NCBI RefSeq assembly: GCF_045291395.1
Contig: NZ_CP152342.1
Coordinates: forward strand, 5,022,001-5,086,000
DNA: 64,000 nt
Source of the DNA: MR-S7 sp000400995
Lineage (GTDB): Bacteria; Pseudomonadota; Gammaproteobacteria; Burkholderiales; Burkholderiaceae_C
Direction of reading: 5' to 3'
The notes below the pieces were generated by a model that saw nothing but the letters and a program-made list of their open reading frames with translations, searched no databases and was not told where the DNA came from. A program made the translations under genes and the position numbers. Position 1 is the first letter of the stretch. Each line of letters opens with the position of its first letter. Shown piece after piece: positions 51,649 to 58,993 of this stretch.

Positions 51649-52758
51649 TCAGGCCTGGAGGGTCCGCACCAACTGCACCACGTCCAACTGCCGGTGGCAG
51701 CCCGTCTTGCGCAGCAGGTTGCGCAAATGCGTGCGCGCCGTGTGCCAGTTGCACCCCTGGGCCAGCGCGAAGTCCTTCACCGACAGCCCCCGGCTCAGCG
51801 CCAGCGCCAGGTGCGCCTCGGTCTGCGACAGGCCCAGCCGCTGCGCCAACTGCGCGCACGCCATCCCCGGATCGGGCGGCAGCCACGCCAGCAGGGCCAT
51901 CGGCTCGCCCCGGTGCCACGCGGCCAGCGCATGCGTGGCCTGCAAGGGCAGCACGTTCATCCACAGCGCGGGGCCCGTTTGCGGCACGCTCACGCTGCCC
52001 GCGCCGGGCAGCGGCGCGCAGGCCGCCGCCACCCGGGCCGCCAGGGCCTGCTGCGCGGGTGGATGCACGGCCTCCAGCCGGCCATGGCGCACCGCCAGGC
52101 CGTGGCCCGCGTCCTCCAGGGTGCGGCGGGCTGGAGCGTTCAGGTAGTGCAGTTTGCAGGTGGCATCCACCACCGCCACGGCCTGGGGCAGGGCGTCCAG
52201 CCCCGCGATGCCCAGGGCGGCCTGGCCGGCCGTGGCTGCCATGCGGTGGCGCAGCCGCGTGGCCCGCAGCAAGTCCGGCATGATCCGTTCGATCAACTGG
52301 CGGTCTTTTCTGCCCCAGGCCTTGTGATCCACGGGACGCACGATGGTCAGGAAGTCGCGCGTTTCGCCCGTGTCGAACAGCGGCACGCTGAATGTGTTGC
52401 GGTAGCCGATGGAGGGCAGCCACTCGTTGTAGATGAAGCTGCGCGAAAGCTCCCTGGGCGTGAACCGCTCGTTGTCGAACATGGGCTCGCCCACGGCTAA
52501 GCCCATGACCAGGGGCAGGCGCTCATCGTGCTGCGCATGGTGCCGCTCGTATTCGAGCACCGCATCGGGCGGCAGCGCCTCGTTCTGGCAGCTTTGCACC
52601 ACTGCCATGCTGCGCGTATCCACCGTGAAGTGATAGAACAGCCCGCCCTCGGTGGCGCGGCGGATCGCGTCCAGGCCCTGATACCAGCCATCGGGATGCA
52701 AGGCGCCTTCGTACAGCAGCGCGGCAATGGATGGTGCGTCGTGCCGCATGGAGCTCAT
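51649..52758 (-). CDS. LuxR-family regulator, paralogue 1
   Basis: A 369-residue cytoplasmic regulator. The C-terminal LuxR-type helix-turn-helix (about 300-365) has LSQTEAHLALALSRGLSVKD and NWHTARTHLRNLLRKTGCHR. The N-terminal 290 residues form a sensor region with PAS-like character (AGLDALPQAVAVVDATCKLH), without a recognisable acyl-homoserine-lactone pocket. The ATG at 52758 overlaps the TGA of the upstream paralogue (ATGA). A different, longer in-frame extension to 53262 is only the paralogue in another phase. Confidence 0.85.
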   Translation of the reverse strand: MSSMRHDAPSIAALLYEGALHPDGWYQGLDAIRRATEGGLFYHFTVDTRSMAVVQSCQNEALPPDAVLEYERHHAQHDERLPLVMGLAVGEPMFDNERFTPRELSRSFIYNEWLPSIGYRNTFSVPLFDTGETRDFLTIVRPVDHKAWGRKDRQLIERIMPDLLRATRLRHRMAATAGQAALGIAGLDALPQAVAVVDATCKLHYLNAPARRTLEDAGHGLAVRHGRLEAVHPPAQQALAARVAAACAPLPGAGSVSVPQTGPALWMNVLPLQATHALAAWHRGEPMALLAWLPPDPGMACAQLAQRLGLSQTEAHLALALSRGLSVKDFALAQGCNWHTARTHLRNLLRKTGCHRQLDVVQLVRTLQA

Positions 52759-53855
52759 CCCAGCGCCAGCACCCGCTGCACCAGCTCGGCCTGGCCGCTG
52801 CAGCCCGTCTTGCGCAGCAGGTTGCGCAAATGCGTGCGCACCGTGTGCCAGCTGGTTCCCCGCTGCGCGCCGAAGCCCTTGACCGTGCCGCCCTCCACCA
52901 GGTACAGCGCCAGGCGGGCCTCGGTGAGGGTCAGGCCCAGGGCGACCTGCAGCCGCGCGACGCTGGCATCGCCGCCGCGCCACGTCACCAGCGCCAGGGG
53001 CACGGCCCGCCAGGCCGCCGCCAGCGGGTGCGTGGCCTGCAGCGGCAGCACCTGCAGCACCGGCCCGCCGCCGTCCGCCTGCAGGCGCAGCGTGCCCGCC
53101 ATGCGCGGCAGGCCGCCCGCGCCGCAGGCCGCCGCCACCAGGCGCGCCAGTTGCTCCTGCGCGGCCGGTGCGGCGCAGCGCAGCCGGCCATGCGCCACCG
53201 CCAGGCCCAGGGGCAGCGCCAGCGCCGCCTCGGCCGCCGCGTTCAGGTAGCGCACGTGGCACTGCGGCCCCAGCACCGCCACGCAGTGGGCCAGCGCATC
53301 CAGCGCGGCCATGCCCAGCGCCGCCTCGGCAGCCAGCCGGCGGGATGCGTGGCGCATCCGGTTCGCGCGCACCAGGTGCGGTGCCCAGTGCCGCAGCAGC
53401 GCGTGCTCCCGCTCGCCATAGGGCCGCTGATCGGCGTGGCGCATGATGCCCATCACCTCATGCGCGTCTTCGCCGCTGCGCATGCCCACGGCGGCGGTAT
53501 GCCGCAGGTCCACGCTGGCCAGAAACTCCGCATAGATGGGCGCGCGCAGGAACGTGCCGCCATCGAACCGTTCGTGGTCCAGCAGCAGCCCGCCCTCGCG
53601 CAGGTCCAGCATCCCGGGCATGCGCACGTCCAGCGCGGCGAAATGCGTTTCGTACTCCCGCTGCTTGGCGGGCAGCAGCGCCTCGTCGGACAGCCATGCC
53701 GCCACGGTGCCCACGCGCATGTCGTCGCGGCACACGGTGATCTGGTGAAACGCATGCGCATCCACCGCCTGGCTGACCGCGCGCAGTGCCTGCCCCCAGT
53801 CCTGGGGCATCAGCACGCCGTCGTACAACTGGTCGGTGATCGATTCGATCGACAA
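52755..53855 (-). CDS. LuxR-family regulator, paralogue 2
   Basis: A 366-residue regulator clearly homologous to its neighbour: GMAALDALAHCVAVLGPQCH matches AGLDALPQAVAVVDATCKLH, and both end in a WHT-x-RTHLRNLLRKTGC helix-turn-helix. A tandem duplication is the simplest history. The N-terminus MSIESITDQLYDGVLMPQDW and the early FHQITVCRDDM differ from paralogue 1, suggesting a different signal. It lies 240 bases upstream of the lytic-enzyme operon, divergently, so it may regulate that operon. Confidence 0.85.
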   Translation of the reverse strand: MSIESITDQLYDGVLMPQDWGQALRAVSQAVDAHAFHQITVCRDDMRVGTVAAWLSDEALLPAKQREYETHFAALDVRMPGMLDLREGGLLLDHERFDGGTFLRAPIYAEFLASVDLRHTAAVGMRSGEDAHEVMGIMRHADQRPYGEREHALLRHWAPHLVRANRMRHASRRLAAEAALGMAALDALAHCVAVLGPQCHVRYLNAAAEAALALPLGLAVAHGRLRCAAPAAQEQLARLVAAACGAGGLPRMAGTLRLQADGGGPVLQVLPLQATHPLAAAWRAVPLALVTWRGGDASVARLQVALGLTLTEARLALYLVEGGTVKGFGAQRGTSWHTVRTHLRNLLRKTGCSGQAELVQRVLALG

Positions 53856-54094
53856 GGAGCCTCCCCTCTCCCGTTGGCGTTTTCATGGCGCCGCGCCTAC
53901 CTCATTTGCGGTATGGCGCTCGGCGCGTGTCTTGGCGATAGTTGCACAAACGTCAGTAGATGCAACCAATGGTGAGGGAAATCCATGAGAAACGCGTCCG
54001 TTGCCAAGGCAATGCATTTCCAGCAATGGGGCGCTGATGGGCCTGCCGCGAAAAGTGGCCGATGTGTCCGTCGATGGAGCGATTTGGAGGGCCT
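53856..54094. promoter_or_regulatory. Divergent spacer between LuxR pair and lytic-enzyme operon
   Basis: 239 bases with no gene. GGCGATAGTTGCACAAACG near 53932 and ATTTGGAGG (ribosome site for the next gene, 54082-54090) are the only recognisable pieces. I see no clear -35/-10 pair or palindrome. Position suggests that a LuxR protein acts here. Confidence 0.35.
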
Positions 54095-54553
54095 ATGCAC
54101 GACATCGGCTTGAAGGATGCTTTCGACATCTACCAGAAGCAGAGCGACAGCCTGCACAAGCTCTGGACCTATTTCCAGGTGGTATCGCTGGCGGTCGTGG
54201 GCGTAGCCGTGGGCAGCGAGAAGGCCCAGTGGGTCGACAACGCCTACGTGCTGATAGGAGTGAGCTACGCCGTGTTTGCGGCAGCCAATCTGACCGGGGT
54301 CTTCTATTCGCAGCAGGAACTGCAGCGGTATGGAGATGCCGTCAACTCCGCCGCGGCCGCCAGCGGGCCGCTGGGCCGGCAACTGCACATCCGCGCGATG
54401 AAGCCATGGATGGTGGCGGCGTTCCATATCGCGGCCGCGCTCATCGTGCTGGCGGCCCTTTGCATGGCATCGGTGGCAAAACCCGCCGACCGCGGCGGCT
54501 GCAAGGCGGCGGCGGTTTCGCGCCCAGGTGTTTTTCCAGGAGATGCACCATGA
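54095..54553 (+). CDS. Small membrane protein, first gene of the lytic-enzyme operon
   Basis: A 152-residue protein of no recognised family. It has three hydrophobic helices: about 23-40 (LWTYFQVVSLAVVGVAVG), 50-70 (AYVLIGVSYAVFAAANLTGV) and 104-127 (PWMVAAFHIAAALIVLAALC). A short amphipathic N-terminus (DAFDIYQKQSDSLHKL) precedes them, and a Gly/Pro/Arg tail follows the last helix. GGAGG precedes the ATG. Its TGA overlaps the start of the 1007-residue enzyme (ATGA), so the two are made together. It could be an immunity protein, a holin-like pore or a membrane anchor; nothing in the sequence decides. Confidence 0.65.
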   Translation: MHDIGLKDAFDIYQKQSDSLHKLWTYFQVVSLAVVGVAVGSEKAQWVDNAYVLIGVSYAVFAAANLTGVFYSQQELQRYGDAVNSAAAASGPLGRQLHIRAMKPWMVAAFHIAAALIVLAALCMASVAKPADRGGCKAAAVSRPGVFPGDAP

Positions 54554-57500
54554 CGGTACTGGTCTTGCAGGTTCCCGATCCGAGAAATGACACGGACGGC
54601 ATCAGGAGCGATGACATACAGCCCCTCGGCGCGAAACAAGACCTGGCACGATTGCGCTCGCTTTTGGGGCTGCCGGCCGCTGCTCCGTTGCAAGAGGTCT
54701 TCACCCGGCTGAGCCAGTTCCACACCGGGCGAGGCATGGTGGCCGACGGAGTGGCTGGCCCCTTCACCTGGAACCTGCTGGAGCGGCGCGACAAGGACAG
54801 CGGCGTGCTGACGCGGCAAGAAGGCTGTACCTGGCTGGCATGCCTGCCGCCCGAGCGGCTGGTCAAGATGTTCCCGTACACCCAGCCCAGGAACCTGCAG
54901 ATATACGCCCCCTACGTGTTCGCCGCCCTCGACGTGGCGGGCTACGGTCCCGGCAGTGCCAAGGGCCGCGCCATGTGCAGCATGGCGCTGGCGACCATCC
55001 GCGCCGAAACGGAGGGTTTTGTTCCCATCTCCGAAGGCGTGTCGCGCTTCAACACACCGCCGGGCGGCCCGCCTTTTGCGCTGTACGACAAACGCCGCAG
55101 CCTGGGCAACACCCAGGCGGGCGACGGCGACCGCTACAAGGGCCGGGGCTTCGTGCAACTCACCGGCAGGAACAATTACACCGAACTGGGTAAGTGCATC
55201 AACCTGCCGCTCGACTACTTGCCCTACCTGGCCAACCAGCCCGAAGTGGCTGCCGTGCTGCTCGTCGCCTACTTGCAGCAGAGCGAGGCTGCGATTCTGG
55301 CGGCGCTCGGGCAAGACGGCGAGGCCGGCTGGAAGGCCGCCCGCAAGCTCGTCAACGGTGGCACGCACGGGCTGGACCGCTTCAGCAGCGCCCTGCGGCT
55401 GTGGAACCAGCATATCGCCCCCGCGATGAGCGAGAGCCAGGCTCGGGCGCAAGGCACCGCGTCCTACGCCCGCCGGGGCCTGGAAGGCCCTGCCACCCTG
55501 GGCGGCTTCATGCTGCCCGTGCGCAGCGACCCCGTCGACCTGCGCGACCTGCCCTATCGCCCCTCCGTCGTCAGCCTGCCCTCGCAATTCCCGCCCGACC
55601 AGGATATCGCCAAGTTCTTTCCCGACTACGTCGAACTCGTGCGCGACCAGGGCCGGGAAGGCTCCTGCACCGGCTTCGGGCTGGCGGGCGTCATCAACTA
55701 CCTGCGCTTTCGCGCCTGCGGGACGCAGGCCGAACGCAGGCAACTGGCCTCCGTCAGTCCCCGCATGCTGTACGAGTTCGCGCGCCGGTACGACGAATTC
55801 GAAGGCCATGACGAAGAAGGCTCCAACTGCCGGGGGGCGCTCAAGGGCTGGCACAAGCATGGCGTGTGCATGGAGAGCGACTGGAAGTACCACGATGATC
55901 CCGTGCCCTCGCACCCCCAGTGGGCGCAGCGCGCCGCGGGCATCAGCCTGGGCGTGTACTACCGCATCGACAAAGGCAATCTGGTGGACATGCAGGCCGC
56001 CATCCGCGACGTAGGGGCCATTTTCGCCTCTGCCTATGTGCACGCGGGGTGGGACAAGCAACTGCACGCCAGCCCCGTGACCGCCGCGTGGTGCCACAAG
56101 AACCTGCCCGTCCTGGATTACCGGCGCCACCGCACGCCGCGCCATGGCGCTCACGCCTTCGCGCTGGTGGGCTATAACGAAGATGGCTTCATCGTGCAGA
56201 ACTCCTGGGGCCGATGCTGGGGACTGCACGGCTTTGCGGTGCTGCGCTACGAGGACTGGCTGGACAACGGCATGGACGCCTGGGTGGCCGCCACCGGCGT
56301 ACCCGGCGTCGTCAACAACGTGGGCGGCAGCGCAGCGGGTGCGGGCATGCCGATGGCCGGCCACCAGGCCGGGGCCGGGCTGGATCACTGCCTGGTGCTC
56401 GACAGGGGCATTGCCACACCGCAGGGCAGCGCCGACAGCCTGTCCGGCCGCGGGCTGGGGGAACTGGCCGAGCAGCGCCCCCGCCAATGGTTCGAGAAGT
56501 GGCGAAAAGAGCACCCGGACGAACCCGCCCGCCTGGTGATCTATGCCCACGGCGGCCTCAATAGCAAAGAAGACGGCCTCAAGCGCGCGACCCACATGCT
56601 CGACGCGTTCCTGGCCAATGGCTGCTACCCCATCTTCCTCGTCTGGAAAACCGGTTTTTGTGAAACCCTGGGCCACTTGATGTCCAACCTCGTGTGGGGC
56701 AAGCCTCGCGCCGAGATGGAGCGCGCTGGCAACGGGTTCACCGATGCGCTCAACAAGCTGGCCGATAACGCCACCGACCCCGTCCTCGAAACCGCCCTCC
56801 GGTACCCAGGCAGGGCGTTCTGGAGCGACATGAAGCATTCCGCGGCCCTCGCCGCCAGCCGATCCGGCGGCCTGACCGATCTGGCCGAAAGCATCAAGAC
56901 CCTGCGCGCCCAGGTGCCCGGCTTGCAAGTGCACCTGATCGGCCATTCGGCGGGGAGCATCCTGCTCGGGCGCATGCCCGCATTGCTGCGCGAACGCAGG
57001 GTGGACGTACACGGCGCCCACCTCTACGCGCCCGCCTGCACCGTAGAGTTCGCCAACGAAACCTGGCTTACCCACGCCGGCAGATACAAGGAAGGCAGCG
57101 GCAACTTCCCCCTGCATCTGAGCATGCTGCACGACACGCTGGAGCAAAGCGACAGCGTGGCCAAGGTCTACCGTAAATCCCTGCTGTACCTCGTGGCCCG
57201 CTCCTTCGAGGAAGTCGAGCGCACCCCCCTGCTGGGCATGCACGGCGCGTGGGACCGCTCCGCGCTGTTCCACAGTTGGAGCTCCGACGAACGCACGCAG
57301 CAAGTGCTGGGCGACTTCGACCGATCCGTGCAATACCTGCGCCGTACGGGCGGTCTGCTCTGCTACCCCTGGTTGACCAACCAGAAGACCTTCAAACGGA
57401 CGGATGCAAACGGCCACCCGGTCAAGGCGAACAGCCATTCGATGAAGCAATGCGAAATCGACACCACGCACGGCTCGTTCGACGAAGACGCCCTGGGCGT

Positions 57501-57573
57501 GCTGCGCACCATCCAGGCCATTCGCGGCACGGATCTGCTCCATCGCGAGATCGACCTGTCGGAGGTGCCGTGA
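54550..57573 (+). CDS. Fusion of PG-binding, GH19 lysozyme/chitinase, papain-like peptidase and alpha/beta hydrolase domains
   Basis: A 1007-residue soluble protein without signal peptide. Domains in order: a peptidoglycan-binding-like segment (about 28-78, DGVAGPFTWNLL); GH19 (about 110-290) with AETEGFVPISEG (Glu153/Glu155) and YKGRGFVQLTGRNNY; a papain-family peptidase (about 325-590) with RDQGREGSCTGFGLAG (Gln367, Cys373), HGAHAFALVGY (His535) and QNSWGRCWG (Asn551); and an alpha/beta hydrolase (about 655-985) with VIYAHGGLNSK, GHSAG (Ser800) and a late THGSFDED (His974). Cell wall, protein and ester/lipid bonds are thus all possible targets. The two coupled neighbours are membrane proteins. 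It resembles a secreted antibacterial effector; export route and target are unknown. Confidence 0.75.
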   Translation: MTVLVLQVPDPRNDTDGIRSDDIQPLGAKQDLARLRSLLGLPAAAPLQEVFTRLSQFHTGRGMVADGVAGPFTWNLLERRDKDSGVLTRQEGCTWLACLPPERLVKMFPYTQPRNLQIYAPYVFAALDVAGYGPGSAKGRAMCSMALATIRAETEGFVPISEGVSRFNTPPGGPPFALYDKRRSLGNTQAGDGDRYKGRGFVQLTGRNNYTELGKCINLPLDYLPYLANQPEVAAVLLVAYLQQSEAAILAALGQDGEAGWKAARKLVNGGTHGLDRFSSALRLWNQHIAPAMSESQARAQGTASYARRGLEGPATLGGFMLPVRSDPVDLRDLPYRPSVVSLPSQFPPDQDIAKFFPDYVELVRDQGREGSCTGFGLAGVINYLRFRACGTQAERRQLASVSPRMLYEFARRYDEFEGHDEEGSNCRGALKGWHKHGVCMESDWKYHDDPVPSHPQWAQRAAGISLGVYYRIDKGNLVDMQAAIRDVGAIFASAYVHAGWDKQLHASPVTAAWCHKNLPVLDYRRHRTPRHGAHAFALVGYNEDGFIVQNSWGRCWGLHGFAVLRYEDWLDNGMDAWVAATGVPGVVNNVGGSAAGAGMPMAGHQAGAGLDHCLVLDRGIATPQGSADSLSGRGLGELAEQRPRQWFEKWRKEHPDEPARLVIYAHGGLNSKEDGLKRATHMLDAFLANGCYPIFLVWKTGFCETLGHLMSNLVWGKPRAEMERAGNGFTDALNKLADNATDPVLETALRYPGRAFWSDMKHSAALAASRSGGLTDLAESIKTLRAQVPGLQVHLIGHSAGSILLGRMPALLRERRVDVHGAHLYAPACTVEFANETWLTHAGRYKEGSGNFPLHLSMLHDTLEQSDSVAKVYRKSLLYLVARSFEEVERTPLLGMHGAWDRSALFHSWSSDERTQQVLGDFDRSVQYLRRTGGLLCYPWLTNQKTFKRTDANGHPVKANSHSMKQCEIDTTHGSFDEDALGVLRTIQAIRGTDLLHREIDLSEVP

Positions 57574-58181
57574 TGCAGGAGATGAAAAAAACAGACGGAT
57601 GGGGCAAGCTGGAAATCGCCGGGAAAATCGTCGCGGCCATTTTGATATCGCCTGCCATCGCCTATCTGGGATACGAAGTCTCCCGGCTGAACAAGCAGCG
57701 AGAGGGCGAAATCAAGTTCGTGGAACTGGCCGCCAATATCCTTGCAAAGGAACCCGACCCTGACCAGAGCAAGGGCTCCAAGGGCGTGCGGCAGTGGTCT
57801 GTCGACGTCATCGACAGATATTCAGGGGTGCCCATGCCGAAGGAGGTCGCGGATGCCGTGGTCAATGACGTGGCGCTCCCGATCAAAACGGTCGAAGCGT
57901 CTGGAGCGAACGCCTGGGCCGTGGTTTTCGGCGCGGACAAGTCGGTGAAAGAGGCCCAGGATGAAATTAAAAGAGCCAATGGCGCGGGTATCACGGGCGG
58001 CCAGATATTTTTCAGGGCCGGCTCCTACCGGAGCGTGAAAGTCTATGACTTCCGCCCTGATGCGCAGGAAGGGCTGAAAAAGGCGAGGGCAATACGGTCG
58101 GATGCATACCTCGTCAACATGGCGACATGGTGCCCTGTCAGCAAGGATAACGGCGGCTACCTTGTGTGCGAGGGTCGCTAA
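57573..58181 (+). CDS. Single-helix membrane protein with a SPOR-like C-terminal domain
   Basis: A 202-residue protein. The N-terminal helix KLEIAGKIVAAILISPAIAY (about residues 11-30) anchors it, leaving a soluble domain of about 165 residues. Its end (AGITGGQIFFRAGSYRSVKV, then RAIRSDAYLVNMATWCPVSK) has the beta-alpha-beta look of SPOR domains, which bind denuded peptidoglycan. The ATG overlaps the stop of the 1007-residue enzyme (TGATG) and follows GGAGG. Possible roles: inhibitor or immunity protein, or a wall-bound positioning factor. No homologue is recognised. Confidence 0.6.
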   Translation: MQEMKKTDGWGKLEIAGKIVAAILISPAIAYLGYEVSRLNKQREGEIKFVELAANILAKEPDPDQSKGSKGVRQWSVDVIDRYSGVPMPKEVADAVVNDVALPIKTVEASGANAWAVVFGADKSVKEAQDEIKRANGAGITGGQIFFRAGSYRSVKVYDFRPDAQEGLKKARAIRSDAYLVNMATWCPVSKDNGGYLVCEGR

Positions 58182-58276
58182 TTATTGGCGAATCAATAAG
58201 GGGCAGAAAGCCATGGCGTACTTGCCGTTGGTGAACCTGCCTCCCGGTCTTCCATTAATTCCATGAGTAATTTTTC

Positions 58277-58951
58277 ATGAACCATTTTCTGACAAGCCTC
58301 TCCCAGGACCGCCCCGCAGCTTGGCTGCACCGCGTGACCATGGCCGCCGCCGTGGCAGCCCTGCTCCCCGCCTGGGCCGCAGCCCAGGCCACGGCCCCGC
58401 TCAACGACACTGGTGTCCCGTGCCACGTTGCGTGCAATGATGCCAATTACCCCGGTCAGGACGGACGCTACGGCCGCGATGCCGCACAGGCCCGAGGCGT
58501 CTTGTCCAAAGCTGGTGATGGCGTGGCTGCCTTTGATTTCACCGCCTTGGATGCCAGTGGCACCGTCACGACCACGCTAGGGAGTCACAAATGTGTTTAT
58601 GACAATGTCACCGGCTTGCTATGGTCTTCCGAGAGAAATTTAACTAGTAATTGGACTGACGCTGTGAATGCGGCGAGTATTCATGAGCGGTGTGGTCGAA
58701 ATTCCGGGTGGCGCCTTCCTACACGACGCGAATTGCTATCTATTGTATATCGCGGGGTTCTGAATCCTGCTATTGATGGAGATTACTTTCCCAATACAGG
58801 TACGGGAACCGGCAATAGATACTATACGGCTGATGAATATGCTCCTGATACATCTGAGGTGTGGACTGTGGAATTTTATAGTGGCGGTGCGGGCTGGCGT
58901 CCAAAAAATCTTCAGGACCACTCTCGTTTTGTGAGAAGTGGGCTTGATTGA
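58277..58951 (+). CDS. DUF1566 (Lcl C-terminal type) exported protein
   Basis: A 224-residue exported protein. The signal peptide (VTMAAAVAALLPAWAAAQ) is GC-rich and normal for the window. The C-terminal DUF1566 domain (about 115-222) has VTGLLWSSERN, GRNSGWRLPTRRELLSIVY and FPNTGTGTGNRYYTADEY, a fold seen in lipoproteins and phage/pilin adhesins. The stretch from about 58580 on is distinctly AT-rich. The AT-rich tract continues into the next gene. It probably acts at the cell surface. Confidence 0.75.
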   Translation: MNHFLTSLSQDRPAAWLHRVTMAAAVAALLPAWAAAQATAPLNDTGVPCHVACNDANYPGQDGRYGRDAAQARGVLSKAGDGVAAFDFTALDASGTVTTTLGSHKCVYDNVTGLLWSSERNLTSNWTDAVNAASIHERCGRNSGWRLPTRRELLSIVYRGVLNPAIDGDYFPNTGTGTGNRYYTADEYAPDTSEVWTVEFYSGGAGWRPKNLQDHSRFVRSGLD

Positions 58952-58993
58952 TTGTGGGGCTTTGTCAATGGCAGGTGATGGGATTTATGTGAT

